Shown here one piece after another: positions 35,268 through 44,190 of a DNA stretch of 64,000 bases. The notes beneath the pieces are model-generated. The model was not told the origin of the DNA, did no database searches, and was given only the letters and a program-made list of their open reading frames with translations. The position numbers were made by a program, and so were the translations under genes. Origin of the DNA: Microthrixaceae bacterium (lineage in GTDB: Bacteria > Actinomycetota > Acidimicrobiia > Acidimicrobiales > Iamiaceae); NCBI GenBank assembly GCA_016702505.1, contig JADJDU010000010.1, positions 180,111 through 244,110 on the forward strand, given 5' to 3'. Numbering within the stretch: position 1 is the first letter of the stretch; each line of letters opens with the position of its first letter.

Positions 35268-36344
35268 ATGGAACGTTTTGGATTCGTCGGTCTCCCCAAC
35301 TCGGGCAAGTCATCTCTCTACAACGCCCTGGCTGGTGGAGGGGCGTTGGCAGCGCCGTACGCCTTCGCCACCACCGATCCCAACGTGGGGGTGGCCAAGG
35401 TCCCCGACCGTCGTCTGGAGCGTCTGGCCGAGATGTCCAGCGCCCGCAAGGTGGTGCCAGCCAGCGTCCAGTTCGTCGACATCGGTGGCCTGGTGGAAGG
35501 GGCCAGCACCGGCGAAGGATTGGGAAACCAGTTCCTGGCTCACATCCGCGAGGTGGACACGGTGGTCTACCTGCTGCGGGCCTTCGTAGACGACGATGTT
35601 CCCGGGCCCTCGGATCCGCTCGAATGCCTGCGGGTGCTGGAGATCGAGCTGGCCCTCGCCGACCTCGAGACCGTCGAGAGCCGCGTCGAGAAGAGGCGCA
35701 AGGCGGCCAAGCAAGACAAGTCGCTCACCGAACTTGTGGAAGCGCTGGACGCGGCCCACAAGGTCCTGGCCGACGGGACCCCGATCTACCGAGCAGACCT
35801 GAGCACCGATCAGCGCACCGTGTTGGACCAAGAGTTCCTGCTCACCAACAAGCCGGTCCTGGCCCTGGTGAACGTAGGTGAGAACGACCTGGATCGGATT
35901 CCCGAGATCATCGCTCCGGTCGAGGCCGAACTGGCCGGTCGGGCCGAAGTGATCGGCATGTGCGTCCAACTGGAGGCCGAAGCCGCCCAGTTCTCCGGTG
36001 AGGAGCGCCTGGAGATGCTCGAGGCGCTCGGTCTCGGCGAAGGCGGCCTCGAGCGCTTCATCCACGCCGCGTACCAACTCATGGGTCTCCGTACCTACTT
36101 CACCACCGGCGAGAAGGAATCACGGGCCTGGACCTTCCGGGCCGGGTCCAAGGCGCCACAGTGTGCGGGCCGCATCCACAGCGACTTCGAACGTGGGTTC
36201 ATCCGAGCCGAGGTCATCCACTGGGACGAGTTGCTCGAGATCGGTTCGTGGAGCAAGGCCCGAGAGGTGGGCAAGATCCGGGTGGAGGGCAAGGAGTACG
36301 TGGTGGAGGACGGCGACGTCCTCGAGTTCAGGTTCAACGTCTAG
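35268..36344 (+). CDS. ychF: YchF/OLA1 family redox-regulated ATPase
   Basis: 358 residues from ATG 35268. The Obg-like G domain starts at once: G-L-P-N-S-G-K-S-S-L-Y-N-A-L, T-T-D-P-N-V-G and D-I-G-G-L-V-E-G-A-S-T-G-E-G-L-G-N-Q-F-L. The usual NKxD reads N-V-G-E-N-D, the change that makes this family prefer ATP over GTP. A helical arm spans about 130-200. The C-terminal TGS domain ends H-S-D-F-E-R-G-F-I-R-A-E-V and E-G-K-E-Y-V-V-E-D-G-D-V. YchF binds ribosomes and is linked to oxidative stress responses. It is followed after 8 bases by the DUF192 gene. Confidence 0.95.
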   Translation: MERFGFVGLPNSGKSSLYNALAGGGALAAPYAFATTDPNVGVAKVPDRRLERLAEMSSARKVVPASVQFVDIGGLVEGASTGEGLGNQFLAHIREVDTVVYLLRAFVDDDVPGPSDPLECLRVLEIELALADLETVESRVEKRRKAAKQDKSLTELVEALDAAHKVLADGTPIYRADLSTDQRTVLDQEFLLTNKPVLALVNVGENDLDRIPEIIAPVEAELAGRAEVIGMCVQLEAEAAQFSGEERLEMLEALGLGEGGLERFIHAAYQLMGLRTYFTTGEKESRAWTFRAGSKAPQCAGRIHSDFERGFIRAEVIHWDELLEIGSWSKAREVGKIRVEGKEYVVEDGDVLEFRFNV

Positions 36345-36352
36345 GCCATCCG

Positions 36353-36703
36353 ATGCCCTGGTTGCTGCGCGACGACGAGGTGCTGGCCAGCGCTGAGGTC
36401 GCCGAAGGCCGCCGAGCCCGCCGGCGAGGCCTATTGGGGCGCGACGGCTTCGAGGGGGCGCTGGTGTTCGAGGGCACTCGGTCGGTCCACTCGGTGGGCA
36501 TGCGCTTTCCCATAGACGTGGCGTTCTGCGATGTCGACCTGGTCGTCATCAAGACGATGAGGGTCGTTCCCCATCGGATCACCTTGCCGGTGTGGAAGGC
36601 GAACAACGTGGTCGAGGCCGAGGCTGGGGCCTTCGCCCGTTGGGGTCTGTGCGTGGGCGACCGCTTGGAGATCCGCGGCGAGCACCCATCGGCCCGGTCG
36701 TGA
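36353..36703 (+). CDS. DUF192 family protein
   Basis: 116 residues from ATG 36353. The fold is recognised from R-R-R-G-L-L-G-R-D, then M-R-F-P-I-D-V-A-F-C-D (usual M-x-F-x-I-D-V-x-F) and V-V-E-A-E-A-G-A-F. There is no signal peptide, though many relatives are exported. The function is unknown. Its TGA overlaps the GTG of rsmI, so the two are translationally coupled. Confidence 0.85.
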   Translation: MPWLLRDDEVLASAEVAEGRRARRRGLLGRDGFEGALVFEGTRSVHSVGMRFPIDVAFCDVDLVVIKTMRVVPHRITLPVWKANNVVEAEAGAFARWGLCVGDRLEIRGEHPSARS

Positions 36704-37536
36704 CCGAGGGCAAGCTGGTGTTGGTGGGTACGCCCATCGGCAACCTCGGAGACATGAGCCCGCGTGCGGTGGAGGCGCTGCGATCGGCTGACCTGGTCTG
36801 CTGCGAGGACACTCGCCGCACCGGTCGGTTGCTGGCCCACTTCGGGATCCGGGTACCGGGTTTGAAGGTGGTGAACGACCACACCGAAGCCGAGGTGGCC
36901 GCCTCTGTGGTGTCGCGCCTCGTGGCCGGGGACACGGTGGCGCTGGTGTCCGATGCCGGGATGCCCGGCGTGTCGGACCCGGGTGAGCGGTTGGTGGCTG
37001 CGTGCGTCGATTCCGGTGTGCTCGTCGAGGTGATCCCCGGTCCGTCGGCGGCGCTAGCGGCGTTGGTGCAGAGCGGTCTGGCGGTCGGGCGGTTCGTTTT
37101 CGAGGGGTTCCTGCCGCGCAAGGGGTCCGGCCGATCCGGACGGCTGGCCGAGGTGGCGGCCGAGCGGCGCACGGTGGTCCTCTATGAGGCACCCCATCGC
37201 CTGGCCCGCACCCTGGCCGATCTGGTCGATGTCTGTGGAGGTGGCCGTCGGGTGGTCTTGGCCCGAGAGCTCACCAAGCTGCACGAAGAGGTGTGGCGGG
37301 GCGACCTGACCGGAGCGCAAGCCCGGGTGGCCGAGGTCGAGCCCCGGGGTGAGTTCGTGATCGTCCTCGACGGTGCCCCGGCCCCCGGGCCGGTGTCTGA
37401 CGATGACGTCCTGGCGGCGCTGGCCCGCGAACAGGCGGCGGGTGCATCCACCCGTGACGCGGTGGCGTCGGTGACCCGTGAGCTCGGAGTGTCGAGACGC
37501 CGGGTCTATGACCTGGCTACGACCGGGGGGCGATGA
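36700..37536 (+). CDS. rsmI: 16S rRNA (cytidine-1402 2'-O) methyltransferase RsmI
   Basis: 278 residues from GTG 36700, which overlaps the DUF192 stop. It is a tetrapyrrole-methylase-fold enzyme with G-T-P-I-G-N-L-G-D-M-S at the start, C-E-D-T-R-R-T-G, S-D-A-G-M-P-G-V-S-D-P-G for SAM binding, then I-P-G-P-S-A-A and F-E-G-F-L-P-R-K. It methylates ribose of C1402 in the decoding centre of 16S rRNA. The C-terminal extension after about 235 contains an HTH-like helix pair, as in other RsmI proteins. The GNAT gene begins 3 bases after its stop. Confidence 0.95.
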   Translation: MTEGKLVLVGTPIGNLGDMSPRAVEALRSADLVCCEDTRRTGRLLAHFGIRVPGLKVVNDHTEAEVAASVVSRLVAGDTVALVSDAGMPGVSDPGERLVAACVDSGVLVEVIPGPSAALAALVQSGLAVGRFVFEGFLPRKGSGRSGRLAEVAAERRTVVLYEAPHRLARTLADLVDVCGGGRRVVLARELTKLHEEVWRGDLTGAQARVAEVEPRGEFVIVLDGAPAPGPVSDDDVLAALAREQAAGASTRDAVASVTRELGVSRRRVYDLATTGGR

Positions 37537-37539
37537 GAG

Positions 37540-38289
37540 GTGGTCGTGGCCGATCCCGTGGCCGAACTGATCAGCCTGGTGCGGGCCCAGCCCGATCCTG
37601 CTCCCGCCGTGCCCGAGCCGGCCGACAGCGCCCGGGCCCACCTCATCCGCCGCCGCTTCGGCCTGGGGCTGCCCATGCCGTTCGTGGGACCTCCGGGAGA
37701 GGACGAACCGGTACGGGTCGCCGCCGCGCTGGACGGGGCGGCGGTGGCGGCCGTCAAGTGGCGGGCGTTCGGGACCAGTTACCGCGGCGGGATCCTGCCC
37801 GATGCGTTCCTGGACGGGCGTGATGTCGTGCCTCCGGCCGCCTACTGGGTCGGTAGGGCCATGGTCCCGCCGAGCCGCCAGCATCGCCTGTTGGTCTGGG
37901 GTCGTCCCGGCCACGTCTACGGCTACGTCGACTGCGGCCCGGCTCACCCAGATGACGTCGTGGGTGAAGGACCCGACGGTGCGATGGGTGAGATCTGGGA
38001 GCTGTACGTGGATCCCCACGCCCAAGGGCGGGGCGGCGGTCGCCGACTGCTGGAAGCGGCCTCGGTATGGCTGGACGAGGTTGGGCTTCATCACCAGGTG
38101 CTTTCGGTGCTGCGGTCCAACCGAAGGGCCCGGGCCTTCTACGAAGCTCAGGGCTGGCAGCCGACCGGTGAGGTCCGACCCGTCGACCTGGGTGTGGTCG
38201 CATTCGAGGAACTGCGCATGAGGCGGAGCCTCGGTTTGATCAACCTCGCAGCGACGACAACTGGACCTGACCGCTCGGGCCCTAGGTGA
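37540..38289 (+). CDS. GNAT family N-acetyltransferase with repeat-derived C-terminus
   Basis: 249 residues from GTG 37540. The acetyl-CoA binding fold is clear: E-I-W-E-L-Y-V-D-P-H-A-Q-G-R-G-G-G-R-R-L-L (motif A, about 150-170) and V-L-R-S-N-R-R-A-R-A-F-Y-E-A-Q-G-W (motif B). The N-terminal ~100 residues are longer than in simple GNATs and may hold a degenerate second domain. The last ~24 residues are encoded by dispersed repeat family A, so the natural end may have been near residue 225. The acceptor is unknown. A strong palindrome follows about 150 bases later. Confidence 0.85.
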   Translation: MVVADPVAELISLVRAQPDPAPAVPEPADSARAHLIRRRFGLGLPMPFVGPPGEDEPVRVAAALDGAAVAAVKWRAFGTSYRGGILPDAFLDGRDVVPPAAYWVGRAMVPPSRQHRLLVWGRPGHVYGYVDCGPAHPDDVVGEGPDGAMGEIWELYVDPHAQGRGGGRRLLEAASVWLDEVGLHHQVLSVLRSNRRARAFYEAQGWQPTGEVRPVDLGVVAFEELRMRRSLGLINLAATTTGPDRSGPR

Positions 38290-38290
38290 C
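38217..38290 (+). repeat. Dispersed repeat family A, copy 2 (inside the GNAT 3' end)
   Basis: gcggagcctcggtttgatca and cctcgcagcgacgac here match 49214-49252 with few changes. The copy supplies the last codons of the GNAT gene. Confidence 0.65.
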
Positions 38291-38442
38291 CGGAACGACC
38301 TCCAGGCGATTTTGGGCCTAACGGCTCATGCAGAAAGGGCGGTAGCTGACCGAAACTTGTTGTGCAGCGCGACAACCTCTCCTGGTTGAGTCGTCGCAAC
38401 GAGTTTCCGGCAGGTGATCCGGGGGGAGCACTGGTCGGATCT

Positions 38443-38476
38443 GCTGAGGGGGTGGCCCTAGGGCCACCCCCTCAGC
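38443..38476 (+). terminator. 34-base perfect palindrome downstream of the GNAT gene
   Basis: The left half gctgagggggtggccct pairs with agggccaccccctcagc without mismatch. It stands 153 bases after the GNAT stop and 92 bases before the lipoprotein start. It would fold as a very stable hairpin and probably ends transcription or binds a dimeric protein; the run after it (gctttct) is only weakly T-rich. Confidence 0.6.
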
Positions 38477-38568
38477 GCTTTCTCACACCGAGGCGGTGCC
38501 GCAGGGACGGCTTCGGTGCCCACGGGTGTGACCGCTAGCGTTGAGGTGTCGTAGATAAGGAGACAGCC

Positions 38569-38922
38569 GTGCCCGCAAACCCGATCCGTCGCCGTCTGGC
38601 CCTTTCCGTGGCTGGCTTGGTCGTCGTGGGGTCGATGCTCAGCGGTTGTGGAACCGGCCAATCGCAGGCCGGGAGCTACGACGATCTCGAAGCGGCATTC
38701 TTGGACGGGTGCAAGGAGACGGCCGCTGCCGATGCCAAGGCAGACGAGTCGGCTTCGCTTCCATCGAACTTCTGCCAGTGCGCCTTCGATGCTCTCAGCG
38801 ACAAGGACACCGGCGTCGACTTCGACGAGCTGATGGAGATCAACGAACAGATGATCAACGCCGACTCGGCTTCCAAGCTGCCCGACTCCGTCACCAAGGT
38901 GTTCGCCGACTGCGCCTCCTAA
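38569..38922 (+). CDS. Small hypothetical lipoprotein
   Basis: 117 residues from GTG 38569, with a T-A-A-G-G-A-G site seven bases before it. The signal peptide has Arg-rich N-terminus, hydrophobic core and lipobox L-S-G-C at about residues 24-27. The mature part has conserved-looking Cys residues (D-G-C-K-E, F-C-Q-C-A-F-D, F-A-D-C-A-S at the end), which would form disulphides outside the membrane. C-Q-C-A-F-D-A-L-S and L-P-D-S-V recall small actinobacterial secreted proteins of unknown function. The MMPL transporter gene begins 69 bases later. Confidence 0.75.
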   Translation: MPANPIRRRLALSVAGLVVVGSMLSGCGTGQSQAGSYDDLEAAFLDGCKETAAADAKADESASLPSNFCQCAFDALSDKDTGVDFDELMEINEQMINADSASKLPDSVTKVFADCAS

Positions 38923-38991
38923 CCGCAGATTGCGGTGGTGTGACAACTGCACGTAGACGGGAAGCGGCTCACATGGTTGGGTCAGCTTCCA

Positions 38992-41376
38992 ATGCTGCTG
39001 ACAAGGATCGCCGACTTCGCCATCCGCCACCGCCGGATGGTCCTCCTCGGAGCCCTGGTGGTCTTCGTGTTCTCGGGGCTGGTCGGCGGAGGGGTGGCCG
39101 AGCGCCTCAGTTCGGGAGGCTTCGAGGACCCTGACTCGGAGTCGACGCGCGCCGAGGTACTGGTAGGGGAAGAGTTCGGTACCGGAACCCCCAACGTGAT
39201 CCTCCTGGTCACCGCCCGTGACGGCGATGTGGATGCTCCCGAGGTCGAAGCGGCGGGGCGCGATCTGGCGGCGGAGTTGGCCGGCGAATCCCACGCCGGT
39301 CTGACCATCGACGACGTCCTGTCCTACTGGGACCTGCCGGCTGGAAATCCGCTCGGGTCCTCTCAGGGTGACCGGGCCCTGATCCTGGCCCGTTATCCCG
39401 ACAACGACGACCTGATGGTCGAGTTCTCCCGTGGCATCACCGAGGAGTACCGGCGAGACGACCCCGATTCGCCGGTGACGGTGGCCCCCGGAGGCATGGG
39501 GCCCTTGTTCGCGGCGGTGGACTCGACGGTCGAGCACGACCTGCTGCGGGCCGAGATGATCGCGGTTCCGCTGACGCTGTTGCTCCTTCTGTTCATCTTC
39601 AGAGGGGTGGTGGCGGCCGCCATTCCCCTGGCTATCGGAGCCCTGGCGGTGGTGTCGTCGTTCCTTGCGCTGTACGTGGTCAGCGGTCTCACCCAGGTCT
39701 CGGTGTTCGCCCTGAACCTGATAACGGCCATGGGTCTGGGGTTGGCGATCGACTATTCGCTGTTCGTGGTGAGCCGCTATCGCGAAGAACTGGTGCACCA
39801 CGAGCCGCTGGTGGCCGTACGGCGCACGGTGGCTACCGCGGGTCGAACGGTGGTGTTCTCGGCGGTCACCGTGGCGATCTCGCTGAGCGCCATGTTGGTG
39901 TTCGACATCGCCTTCCTGCGCAGCTTCGCCTACGCCGGGCTGATGGTGGCCGTCATTACCGGGGTGTTGGCGATCCTGGTGCTACCCGCCATGTTGGCTG
40001 CGATCGGTCATCGCATCGATGCTCTCCCGGTTGGGCGCCGGCCGCGACCGGCGACCGCGGCTGGCGACGATGGGGCCGGGGTGTGGCATCGGGTGGCGGG
40101 ACTGGTCATGGGTCGACCTTGGCCCGTGGTGTTCGTGGTGGTGGGTGGTCTCGTGGTGCTGGGAGCACCGGTCCTGGGTCTGAACCTGGGGCTCCCCGAC
40201 GATCGGGTGCTGCCGCCATCCAACCCGACCCGCCAGGTTCACGACCTGTTGCGAACCGAGTTCGACTCCACCGAGGCGGGGGCGGCATCGGTGGTGATCA
40301 CCGGGACCGAGTCGGTCCCAGAGCGCGCCGGCCAGGTCGACGCCTACGCGTCGGCGCTGGCCCGCCTCGATGGCGTAGCTCGAGTGGATGCCGAGACCGG
40401 GATCTACTGCGGCGGCACCGGGTCGCTCGCCGGAGTGCCTTGCGAACCGGGCCAGGTGGTGATCCCCGGATCGGCCGATCCCCGTCTCACCGAGCGCTTC
40501 CAGCGTGATCACGCCACCTACCTGTCGGTCACCCCGTCGGTGGAGCCGATGTCTCTGGTCGGGGAGCGCCTGGCCCGTGATCTGCGGGCCATTTCGACCG
40601 GGTTGGTGAGCGATCAGCACTTGGTGGGTGGACCATCGGCCAGCCTGGTCGACTCCAAGGCCTCGCTGGTCGGCGATGTCCCGTGGGCGCTGGCCATCAT
40701 CGCCGTGGTCACCTTCGTCCTGCTGTTCCTCATGTTCGGGAGCGTGGTCGTACCGCTGAAGGCGTTGGTGCTCAACGTGTTGAGCCTCTCGGCCACCTTC
40801 GGAGCCATGGTCTGGATCTTCCAGGACGGCAACGGGGCAGACCTGTTGGGCTTCACCCCCACCGGATCGCTGGCCGCCACCGTCCCGGTCCTCATGTTCT
40901 GCGTGGCCTTTGGCCTGTCCATGGACTACGAGGTGTTCCTGCTGTCACGCATCAAGGAGGAGCACGACAACGGTGCCGACAACACTGCTTCGGTGGCTCG
41001 AGGCCTGGCTCGTACCGGGCGCATCGTGACCGCGGCCGCCCTGCTCATGACCGTGGTGTTCCTGTCTCTGGCCACGTCGCAGGTGTCGTTCATCAAGCTC
41101 TTCGGCGTGGGCCTGACGTTGGCGGTGCTGTTGGACGCGTTCGTGATCCGCGGCACGCTGGTGCCGGCCTGCATGCGGCTGGCTGGCGAGGCCAACTGGT
41201 GGGCGCCGGCGCCGATGCGCCGCCTGTACGAGCGCGTCGGGATCAGCGAGCACGTGGATCTCGACGATGGGCAGGGTCCGGGAGCGGTCGATCTCGTACC
41301 CGAGGACCGGGAAGACCAGCCGGTGCTGGTGGGATCAGCCCTCGGTGGGGGTGATGACCACCAGGACGTCACCTGA
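38992..41376 (+). CDS. MMPL family transporter (RND superfamily)
   Basis: 794 residues from ATG 38992; TTG 38977 is an alternative. The architecture is that of MmpL/actinorhodin-type exporters: one N-terminal helix (about 20-40), an outside domain, five helices (about 185-345), a second outside domain (about 400-560) and a last helix group (about 565-725). Characteristic motifs are G-L-G-L-A-I-D-Y-S-L-F-V-V-S-R-Y-R-E-E in the first half and F-G-L-S-M-D-Y-E-V-F-L-L-S-R-I-K-E-E in the second; the Asp-Tyr pairs are proton-relay residues. Substrates are usually lipids or glycolipids. Its last 42 bases overlap the end of the carboxylase gene on the other strand. Confidence 0.92.
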   Translation: MLLTRIADFAIRHRRMVLLGALVVFVFSGLVGGGVAERLSSGGFEDPDSESTRAEVLVGEEFGTGTPNVILLVTARDGDVDAPEVEAAGRDLAAELAGESHAGLTIDDVLSYWDLPAGNPLGSSQGDRALILARYPDNDDLMVEFSRGITEEYRRDDPDSPVTVAPGGMGPLFAAVDSTVEHDLLRAEMIAVPLTLLLLLFIFRGVVAAAIPLAIGALAVVSSFLALYVVSGLTQVSVFALNLITAMGLGLAIDYSLFVVSRYREELVHHEPLVAVRRTVATAGRTVVFSAVTVAISLSAMLVFDIAFLRSFAYAGLMVAVITGVLAILVLPAMLAAIGHRIDALPVGRRPRPATAAGDDGAGVWHRVAGLVMGRPWPVVFVVVGGLVVLGAPVLGLNLGLPDDRVLPPSNPTRQVHDLLRTEFDSTEAGAASVVITGTESVPERAGQVDAYASALARLDGVARVDAETGIYCGGTGSLAGVPCEPGQVVIPGSADPRLTERFQRDHATYLSVTPSVEPMSLVGERLARDLRAISTGLVSDQHLVGGPSASLVDSKASLVGDVPWALAIIAVVTFVLLFLMFGSVVVPLKALVLNVLSLSATFGAMVWIFQDGNGADLLGFTPTGSLAATVPVLMFCVAFGLSMDYEVFLLSRIKEEHDNGADNTASVARGLARTGRIVTAAALLMTVVFLSLATSQVSFIKLFGVGLTLAVLLDAFVIRGTLVPACMRLAGEANWWAPAPMRRLYERVGISEHVDLDDGQGPGAVDLVPEDREDQPVLVGSALGGGDDHQDVT

Positions 41377-43146
41377 GCCGACGGCCTGGCCCGGCTCCAC
41401 CTTGACCTCGGCCACGGTGCCGGCCACGTCGGTGGAGACGTTGTTCTCCATCTTCATGGCTTCGAGCACGGCCACGACCTGGCCGGCTTCGACGGTGTCG
41501 CCCGCGGCCACGTTGACCTTGAACATCGTGCCCTGCATGGGGGCCACGATCACGCCGGTCCCGGCACCGCCACCGCCGCCAGATCCGCCACCCTTGCGGC
41601 GGGGCTTGGCCTTGGCGGCACCGCCGCCCGAGCTGGCCGGCGCGGCGGCAAGCTGGGACTCGGGGACCCACATGGCCACGGAGAACCGCTTGCCGTTGAC
41701 CTCCACGTCGACGTCTCGCCGGACCTTGGCCTCGGGCTCTTCGCCATCGGCGGCGGGAGCGGCCTCGGGGTCGGTGCCGCCGAGGCGTCCGGTGATGCCG
41801 GTGAAGTCCACGGCGCCGCTCTCCAACCAGTTGGTGGAGTGCTCGCCGTCGACGAACGTGGCGTTGTCGAGGATGGCGAGCTGTGCGGGGAGGGTGGTGT
41901 CGATGCCGTCGATGACGAACTCGCGGATGGCCCGCTTGAGCCGGTCGATGGCGGTGGGACGGTCCGAGCCCCACACGATCAGCTTGCCCACCAGGTTGTC
42001 GTAGAACTGGCTGACCTCGTCGCCGCTCTCGTAACCGCCATCCCAGCGGGTTCCGAAGCCTTGGGCCGGAACGAGCTTGTCGATGTGGCCCGGCGCGGGG
42101 AGGAAGGCGCCACCGGTGGGGTTCTCGGCGTTCACCCGGACCTCGATGGCCCAGCCGCGACGCTCGATGTCTTCTTGGGTGAACGACAGCGGTAGGCCCG
42201 AGGCCACCCGGATCTGCTCACGGACCAGGTCGATGCCCGTCACCATCTCGGTGACGGGGTGTTCCACCTGGAGACGGGTGTTCATCTCCAAGAAGTAGAA
42301 CTCGCCGTCTTGGAACAAGAACTCCACCGTGCCGGCGTTGGTGTAGCCGCAAGCCTGGGACACCCGGACCGCGGCCTCACCCATGGCTTGGCGGGTCTCG
42401 TCGGGGAAGTTGGGCGCCGGGGACTCCTCGATGAGCTTCTGGTGGCGGCGCTGGACCGAGCAGTCACGTTCGCCGACCCACACGCAGTTGCCGTGCTGGT
42501 CGGCGATGATCTGCATCTCTACGTGGCGGGGCCGGGTCAGGTACCGCTCCACGTAGCACTCGTCTCGTCCGAAGCCCTTGAGGGCCTCGGACTGGGCCGA
42601 AGCCAGCGCTTCGTGGGCGTCGGCCGCGGTGTTGACCACGCGCATGCCGCGACCGCCGCCGCCGTAGGCAGCCTTGATGGCAACCGGCCAGCCGTGGGCC
42701 TCACCGAAGGCCACGACCTCGTCGCCGGAGGTCAAGAACTCCGAGGTGCCGGGCACGCCGGACACACCGGCCTTCTCCGCGGCGATGCGGCTGGAGACCT
42801 TGTCGCCCATGACCTCGATGGCTTCGGGCGGCGGGCCGATGAAGGTCACGCCCCGTTCGGTGATGGCCCGGGCAAAGTCGGTGTTCTCCGAGAAGAACCC
42901 GTAGCCGGGGTGGACGCCGTCGGCGCCGGAGCGCTCGATCACCTCGAGGATCTTGTCTGTGTTCAGGTAGCTCTCGGCCGCGGTCTGGCCGCCCAGGGCG
43001 TAGGCCTCGTCGGCCAGTCGGACGTGGAGGGCGTTGCGGTCGAGATCGGAGTACACGGCCACCGTCGAGATGCCCAGCTCCTGGCAGGCACGGATGACCC
43101 GGACGGCGATCTCACCCCGGTTGGCGATCAGGATCTTGGAGAGCAC
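41335..43146 (-). CDS. Acyl-CoA (acetyl/propionyl-CoA) carboxylase alpha subunit: biotin carboxylase plus BCCP
   Basis: 603 residues from GTG 43146, where the family start K-I-L-I-A-N-R-G-E-I-A begins; no good ribosome site is seen. Domains in order: biotin carboxylase N-terminal, ATP-grasp with Y-G-G-G-G-R-G-M-R and E-M-N-T-R-L-Q-V-E-H-P-V-T-E, biotin carboxylase C-terminal, a Gly/Ala/Pro linker at about 480-530, and a biotinyl domain ending with E-A-M-K-M-E-N, whose Lys carries biotin. It carboxylates biotin for a separate beta subunit that is not in the window. With MeaB near 2.5 kb, propionyl-CoA is a likely substrate. The biotin ligase gene is directly divergent. Confidence 0.95.
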   Translation of the reverse strand: MLSKILIANRGEIAVRVIRACQELGISTVAVYSDLDRNALHVRLADEAYALGGQTAAESYLNTDKILEVIERSGADGVHPGYGFFSENTDFARAITERGVTFIGPPPEAIEVMGDKVSSRIAAEKAGVSGVPGTSEFLTSGDEVVAFGEAHGWPVAIKAAYGGGGRGMRVVNTAADAHEALASAQSEALKGFGRDECYVERYLTRPRHVEMQIIADQHGNCVWVGERDCSVQRRHQKLIEESPAPNFPDETRQAMGEAAVRVSQACGYTNAGTVEFLFQDGEFYFLEMNTRLQVEHPVTEMVTGIDLVREQIRVASGLPLSFTQEDIERRGWAIEVRVNAENPTGGAFLPAPGHIDKLVPAQGFGTRWDGGYESGDEVSQFYDNLVGKLIVWGSDRPTAIDRLKRAIREFVIDGIDTTLPAQLAILDNATFVDGEHSTNWLESGAVDFTGITGRLGGTDPEAAPAADGEEPEAKVRRDVDVEVNGKRFSVAMWVPESQLAAAPASSGGGAAKAKPRRKGGGSGGGGGAGTGVIVAPMQGTMFKVNVAAGDTVEAGQVVAVLEAMKMENNVSTDVAGTVAEVKVEPGQAVGSGDVLVVITPTEG

Positions 43147-43217
43147 GAGGAGAATGTCTAGTCGGCGCGCCCATGGGCCCACACCCTCGGGTGGCGGGCT
43201 GTGGTTCACTGCGATGG

Positions 43218-44111
43218 ATGAACGACACCGGCGCCGACCTGAACCATGACGTCGAACTGGCGCGGGGGCGCCAGGAACGGGTGCGTGCCGCCGTCACCGG
43301 CCGCCGATTCGCCGACGTTCGGTGGGTGGCGACGACCGGTTCCACCAACACCGACGGGTTGGATCTCCTTAGAGCCGGTGAGCCCGAGGGGGTAGTACTG
43401 GTGGCCGACCACCAAGGCGCTGGTCGGGGTCGGCGGGATCGGGTGTGGGCAGCACCCGCCGATGCATCGCTGCTGTTCACCGTCTTGATGAGGCCCCCGG
43501 CCCCGGTGGCTGGTCTCACCACGATGGTGTTGGCCCTGGCCGCATCCGATGCCGTGGCCCGTCTCACCGGTCTCACCCCGCGCCTCAAGTGGCCCAACGA
43601 CCTGGTCTGGCCCGGTGACGGATCGGTACCAGATCGCAAGCTGGCCGGCATCCTGGCCGAGGCGGAGTGGCCGCCGGGGGTGGCGGCGGCGTCGGGATGG
43701 CGTGAACCGGGTCCGGCGCAAAGGGCCGCGGTAGCGGCGGGCATGGGACTCAACGTGGCCTGGGGAGATGGCTTCCCCCCCGAGTTGAAGGACACCGCGG
43801 TGGCTCTGGACGGGATCGTGGCCGGCGATGTTCCTGTCCCTGATCGGGTCGACCTCCTGATCGCTCTGCTCGAAGCACTCGATGACGGCTACGGCGAGCT
43901 GGTGGGCCCGGGTGGGGCCGAGGCTGTGTTGGTGCGGTGGCGGGACCGATCGGCCACCCTGGGACGTCGGGTTCGGGTGGATCTGGGCGGTGACGACTTG
44001 GTGGGAACGGCCGTCGACGTCACCGCCGAGGGCCATCTGGTGATCGAACCCGTCGAAGGTGGCCGTCGGGTGGTCGCGGTAGGCGACGTGGTCCACCTGC
44101 GCCCGTCCTAA
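43218..44111 (+). CDS. birA: Biotin--[acetyl-CoA-carboxylase] ligase
   Basis: 297 residues from ATG 43218. The catalytic domain shows T-T-G-S-T-N-T-D, D-H-Q-G-A-G-R-G-R-R-D-R-V-W (biotinyl-AMP loop), L-K-W-P-N-D-L-V-W and K-L-A-G-I-L-A-E. The C-terminal SH3-like domain (R-W-R-D-R-S-A-T-L-G-R-R-V-R-V) is present. The DNA-binding domain of bifunctional BirA is absent, so it does not repress transcription itself. It is divergent from the gene for its biotin-accepting carboxylase subunit, with 71 bases between starts. A family B hairpin follows the stop. Confidence 0.95.
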   Translation: MNDTGADLNHDVELARGRQERVRAAVTGRRFADVRWVATTGSTNTDGLDLLRAGEPEGVVLVADHQGAGRGRRDRVWAAPADASLLFTVLMRPPAPVAGLTTMVLALAASDAVARLTGLTPRLKWPNDLVWPGDGSVPDRKLAGILAEAEWPPGVAAASGWREPGPAQRAAVAAGMGLNVAWGDGFPPELKDTAVALDGIVAGDVPVPDRVDLLIALLEALDDGYGELVGPGGAEAVLVRWRDRSATLGRRVRVDLGGDDLVGTAVDVTAEGHLVIEPVEGGRRVVAVGDVVHLRPS

Positions 44112-44119
44112 TCCTGGAT

Positions 44120-44146
44120 CCACCGAAAGGCAGAGCCTTCCGGCGG
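44120..44146 (+). repeat. Hairpin repeat family B, copy 4
   Basis: Arms ccaccgaaaggc and gccttccggcgg around an aga loop, with two A-C mismatches, 8 bases after the birA stop. The next 30 bases (gagttcggtcgccggcctgg and on) match those after copy 3. Confidence 0.7.
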
Positions 44147-44190
44147 AGTTCGGTCGCCGGCCTGGCGGCCGACGCCTTGGCTCGGTGTGG

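Noticed and set aside
38458..39801. A 447-residue minus-strand frame opposite the MMPL gene
   Set aside because: It is His/Gln/Gly-rich, has no domain, and mirrors a well-supported plus-strand transporter; long antisense frames are normal at this GC content.
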